A stretch of DNA of 64,000 nt. It comes from Senegalia massiliensis. Lineage in GTDB: Bacteria > Bacillota > Clostridia > Tissierellales > SIT17. The notes beneath the pieces were generated by a model, which worked only from the letters and a program-made list of their open reading frames with translations, was not told the DNA's origin and did no database searches. The first letter of the stretch is position 1, and each line of letters begins with the position of its first letter. Below, piece by piece: positions 62,350-64,000 of this stretch. The position numbers and the translations under genes were made by a program. Location of the stretch: the NCBI RefSeq assembly GCF_009911265.1, contig NZ_QXXA01000003.1, positions 1 to 64,000 of the forward strand. Reading direction: 5' to 3'.

Positions 62350-64000
62350 CTAATCTATATATAAATATGATTTCCTTGCAAATGGAGTTTTCATCCACCA
62401 TTTCTTTAGTATTGGCATTACATAATAATCTAATCCAAATACTCTTCCTGCACCACCTATTAAAGCTATCCCTGCTGCTAAATACCAAAGCATTTCATAA
62501 GGTGCCATACCTGATGTCCAAATCATTATACCCATTACTACAGATACTATAGAAGCTATCGCTGTAAATAACCCAAGAATTAATAGTCCACCTACTATAA
62601 TTTCAGCTATTACCATTCCTGTTTGGAATACACTAGCAAGTATTGTGAAATCACCATCATCAGTATAGAAAAATATATTCATAAACCAATCCATAATATC
62701 ACTTATAAAATCTGGTACTGGTAAAGCGTCTCCCCACTCTGCTGCTTGTTCTCCAGCTGCTGCAGTTGTTTCACTTGCACCTGTAGTCCCTTCTACAGAT
62801 AAAGGAGATTGTGGAATTAAGAATATATCAGTTGGATCTTCTAATACTTGAGGTATCTTATTTAATCCTTCTCTTAACCATTTATATCCTACAAATACTC
62901 TTAAAGGTACTAACCAGAAATTAGGACTTCTATATGAGAAATGTCCTCCTAATATTGATCTATTCTCTTTTATAGTAAAGAATTGATGCATTATATAAGA
63001 CCATACTACATTAAAGCCACCTACTCCAAATAAATAATGAACATTTACCATATGCTTCATAAACATTGCAAAGAAACCTGATAACTCCATATTTCCTAAA
63101 TGAGCTACTGCATATCTTGACCCTATTGAAACCATAAATCCATGATAATTAGATTTAAATCCTTTTAAATCCTTATTATTAATATCAGATTCAATATTTT
63201 CTACTGCTGTTTCTGCTGTTTGAAGTGCTGTTTCAACTATTTGAGGTGTAGGTCCTGATTCTTCTTCAAAATATGAATTATCACCTATAACATATATATT
63301 TTTATGATCTACAGACTGCATATATTCATTTGTTTGAATACGACCTCTTTTTCCTAAAGTAAGACCTAAATTGGCTGCAAAGCTACTTCCTTGTACTCCA
63401 GCTGTCCAAATAAGAGTGTGTGTTTTGAACTCTTGACCATCTTTTAAAGTTACACTATCAGGAGTAACTTTAGTTATCATTGATTGAGTTAATATTTCTA
63501 CTCCTAATTTATTAAGTCTTCTTTCTGCTTTTGCTATTAACTTATCATTTAATATAGGTAATATTTTTGGAAGCCCTTCTACTAATTTAAGAGAAACTTC
63601 TTTTTCATTTATGTTAAACTTTCTTGATAATTTTTTCTTCCATTCTGCAATTTCACCTATTGTTTCAACTCCTGTAAACCCTGCTCCTGCTATTACAAAA
63701 GTTAACATTTTACGCCTTTTCTCTTCATCTGTTTCAGTGCTTGCAAGTTCAAACATTTTATAAACATGTTCTTTTATTTTTACAGCGTCATCATATGACC
63801 ATATTGTAAAACTGTGCTCTTTTGCTCCATCTACTCCAAAAAATGCTGGTTCAGATCCAGAGCCTAATACTAAATAATCATATTCATATTCTTTTGTCTT
63901 AGATATAAGCTTTTGAGATTCAAAGTCAATATTATCAATTTTATCAGTAACAACATTTACTTTCTTTTTACCGAATATTTTCTCTAAGTTAATCTGAACC
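62350..64000 (-). CDS. Type II NADH dehydrogenase with C-terminal membrane domain (Ndh2/Ndh3-like), N-terminus outside window
   Basis: About 550 codons are visible; the first FAD-binding motif lies beyond the window edge. Present are YDYLVLGSGSEPAFFG, a second nucleotide fold VIAGAGFTGVETIGE and VIGDNSYF (FAD contact). The last 160 or so residues add membrane helices in a DoxX-like domain (AEIIVGGLLILGLFTA, then MLWYLAAGIALIGG). This long form is found in Gram-positive electron-transfer loci, where the enzyme passes electrons from NADH to a dedicated quinone. The reading frame is open to the edge. Confidence 0.92.
   Translation of the reverse strand, partial: VQINLEKIFGKKKVNVVTDKIDNIDFESQKLISKTKEYEYDYLVLGSGSEPAFFGVDGAKEHSFTIWSYDDAVKIKEHVYKMFELASTETDEEKRRKMLTFVIAGAGFTGVETIGEIAEWKKKLSRKFNINEKEVSLKLVEGLPKILPILNDKLIAKAERRLNKLGVEILTQSMITKVTPDSVTLKDGQEFKTHTLIWTAGVQGSSFAANLGLTLGKRGRIQTNEYMQSVDHKNIYVIGDNSYFEEESGPTPQIVETALQTAETAVENIESDINNKDLKGFKSNYHGFMVSIGSRYAVAHLGNMELSGFFAMFMKHMVNVHYLFGVGGFNVVWSYIMHQFFTIKENRSILGGHFSYRSPNFWLVPLRVFVGYKWLREGLNKIPQVLEDPTDIFLIPQSPLSVEGTTGASETTAAAGEQAAEWGDALPVPDFISDIMDWFMNIFFYTDDGDFTILASVFQTGMVIAEIIVGGLLILGLFTAIASIVSVVMGIMIWTSGMAPYEMLWYLAAGIALIGGAGRVFGLDYYVMPILKKWWMKTPFARKSYLYID

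Overview
The window reads as chromosome of a low-GC, anaerobic, spore-forming Firmicute, most like Clostridia/Tissierellia. The base composition is very AT-rich. There are strong Shine-Dalgarno sites throughout, spore genes (cotJABC, an alpha/beta-type SASP, a small Gly/Cys-rich spore-type peptide), oxygen-defence genes typical of anaerobes (two rubrerythrins, ferritin, PerR) and a class III ribonucleotide reductase. I see no rRNA, tRNA, CRISPR array, insertion sequence or prophage. Placement below class level is inference.

Layout. 0-4.4 kb: a CapA-type lipoprotein (cut by the window edge), two divergent SpoIIE-type phosphatases and a rubrerythrin. 4.4-7.5 kb: an oligopeptide ABC operon oppD-oppF-oppB that lacks oppC and a binding protein and ends in a gene remnant. 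7.6-12 kb: a cell-signalling block with an HTH-TPR regulator followed by a possible export-type peptide, then agrA/agrC-like genes convergent with an agrB-like gene. 12-18 kb: a diguanylate cyclase, a four-domain sulfur-transfer flavoprotein with its ArsR repressor, and a DUF1576 membrane protein. 18-19.3 kb: cotJABC. 19.3-23.8 kb: the ribDEBAH operon under an FMN riboswitch, with a HAD phosphatase at its end. 24-33 kb: membrane proteins, perR-rubrerythrin, galE, a double-cubane-cluster-type dehydratase homologue with activator, mntR/mntP, SASP, ferritin and an L,D-transpeptidase. 33.5-38.5 kb: an MMPL exporter operon with its TetR regulator. 38.7-45 kb: two small spore/envelope-type genes, an ABC-2 exporter, a LiaF-like protein, a MutS-like ATPase and an M23 hydrolase. 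45.5-52 kb: YetF-like, patatin and PAP2 proteins, an MFS exporter preceded by a small upstream ORF and divergent from a second HTH-TPR regulator, and a flavinylated-type lipoprotein. 52-57 kb: msrA, wrbA, a two-component system and yitT. 56.8-60.2 kb: a cobalamin riboswitch whose downstream gene is a sucD remnant, then nrdDG. 60.3-64 kb: polyprenyl synthase, a Gx-transporter protein, a NusG-domain-II protein and NDH-2. This last group, with the two-domain FMN lipoprotein, resembles a flavin-based extracellular electron-transfer set.

The points I would look at first are these: (1) the HTH-TPR/peptide pair at 7.6-9.1 kb; (2) an agr-like locus whose AgrB has Asp at the catalytic His position and whose promoter carries a 21-bp-period LytTR-type repeat; (3) a B12 riboswitch with promoter and terminator intact but no intact target gene; (4) the divergent MFS/HTH-TPR region with a 28-codon uORF and repeated AGTTTAA motifs; (5) two genes that seem to start at ATA. 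Most other genes are ordinary housekeeping or sporulation genes.
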